From positions 1,054,001-1,118,000 of the forward strand of contig NZ_QMDL01000001.1 in NCBI RefSeq assembly GCF_003336705.1: a stretch of 64,000 bases of DNA, in the 5' to 3' direction. The first letter of the stretch is position 1, and each line of letters begins with the position of its first letter. The notes under the pieces are model-generated. The model was not told where the DNA came from and searched no databases. It was given only the letters and a program-made list of their open reading frames with translations. A program made the position numbers and the translations under genes. Below are positions 63,882 through 64,000 of this stretch, in pieces. This DNA comes from Marinobacter litoralis. GTDB taxonomy: Bacteria > Pseudomonadota > Gammaproteobacteria > Pseudomonadales > Oleiphilaceae.

Positions 63882-64000
63882 ATGCGCCTACTGTTGGTAG
63901 AAGATGATCGTTTATTAGCCGAGGGACTGATTGGCCAACTTGAAAAAGCCGGGTTTAGCGTCGATTGGGCTAAAACCGCGAAAGATGCCACAAGCTTGGG
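63882..64000 (+). CDS. copR: CopR-type response regulator (5' part, cut by window edge)
   Basis: The first 40 residues of an OmpR-family response regulator: MRLLLVEDDRLLAEGLIGQL then EKAGFSVDWAKTAKDATSLG. EDD contains the acidic pocket of the receiver domain; the phosphorylated Asp lies outside. Divergent from the copper operon, it is most likely the copper-sensing CopR, with a CopS kinase gene expected beyond the window. Confidence 0.85.
   Translation, partial: MRLLLVEDDRLLAEGLIGQLEKAGFSVDWAKTAKDATSL

Overview
The window reads as a chromosomal segment of a marine gammaproteobacterium, most likely Marinobacter or a close relative. The evidence is moderate GC, dense gene packing, and the mix of respiratory, selenium, siderophore and copper genes. 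The genus is an inference from gene content, not from a marker gene.

Left flank (1-4435): a minus-strand cydABD operon for cytochrome bd quinol oxidase and its ABC exporter, with cydD cut by the window edge. It is followed by a SAM methyltransferase and an intact tRNA-Leu(UAA).

Mobile element (about 4405-13299): an 8.9 kb integrative element sits in the 3' end of the tRNA-Leu gene. A 33-bp direct repeat of the tRNA end bounds it, and paired TGTAGAC motifs lie inside both ends. It carries a PD-(D/E)XK nuclease-like protein, an HUH replication initiator, an AlpA-like regulator, an unknown protein, a HEPN plus LOTUS-like protein, a tyrosine integrase, and a fused winged-helix/HNH/HIT protein that shares an operon with the integrase. 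No virion genes are visible. It resembles a phage satellite or small integrative element with defence-type cargo.

Cassette-like strip (13300-16628): five small plus-strand cargo units (methyltransferase-like protein, secreted protein, HigBA toxin-antitoxin, GNAT, short unknown protein). The gaps resemble integron attC sites; no integron integrase is present.

Core region (16635-46625): a diguanylate cyclase; an unknown membrane protein; an SQR divergent from cysJI; an enoyl-CoA hydratase-like protein; an ABC-2 exporter; and a PhnCDE-like transporter, probably for selenium oxyanions, divergent from a SenB-type selenosugar synthase. Then come a phasin/HhH protein, a PilZ-like protein, a GNAT-nitrilase fusion, a chemoreceptor, RecQ, a PlsC-type acyltransferase, TrkH, an outer-membrane barrel and NhaD.

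Metal-rich right part (46740-64000): a FecABCDE-like ferric transport operon behind a Fur-box-like palindrome; an EamA permease; mntP behind a yybP-ykoY manganese riboswitch; and an operon of a secreted protein, a Tat-type cupredoxin and an ECF sigma factor. These are followed by a DUF1499 lipoprotein, remnants of a LysR/DUF2798 gene pair, SelO, a tyrosine recombinase, and a copper-resistance operon (cupredoxin, copA, copB) divergent from a copR-type response regulator cut by the window edge.
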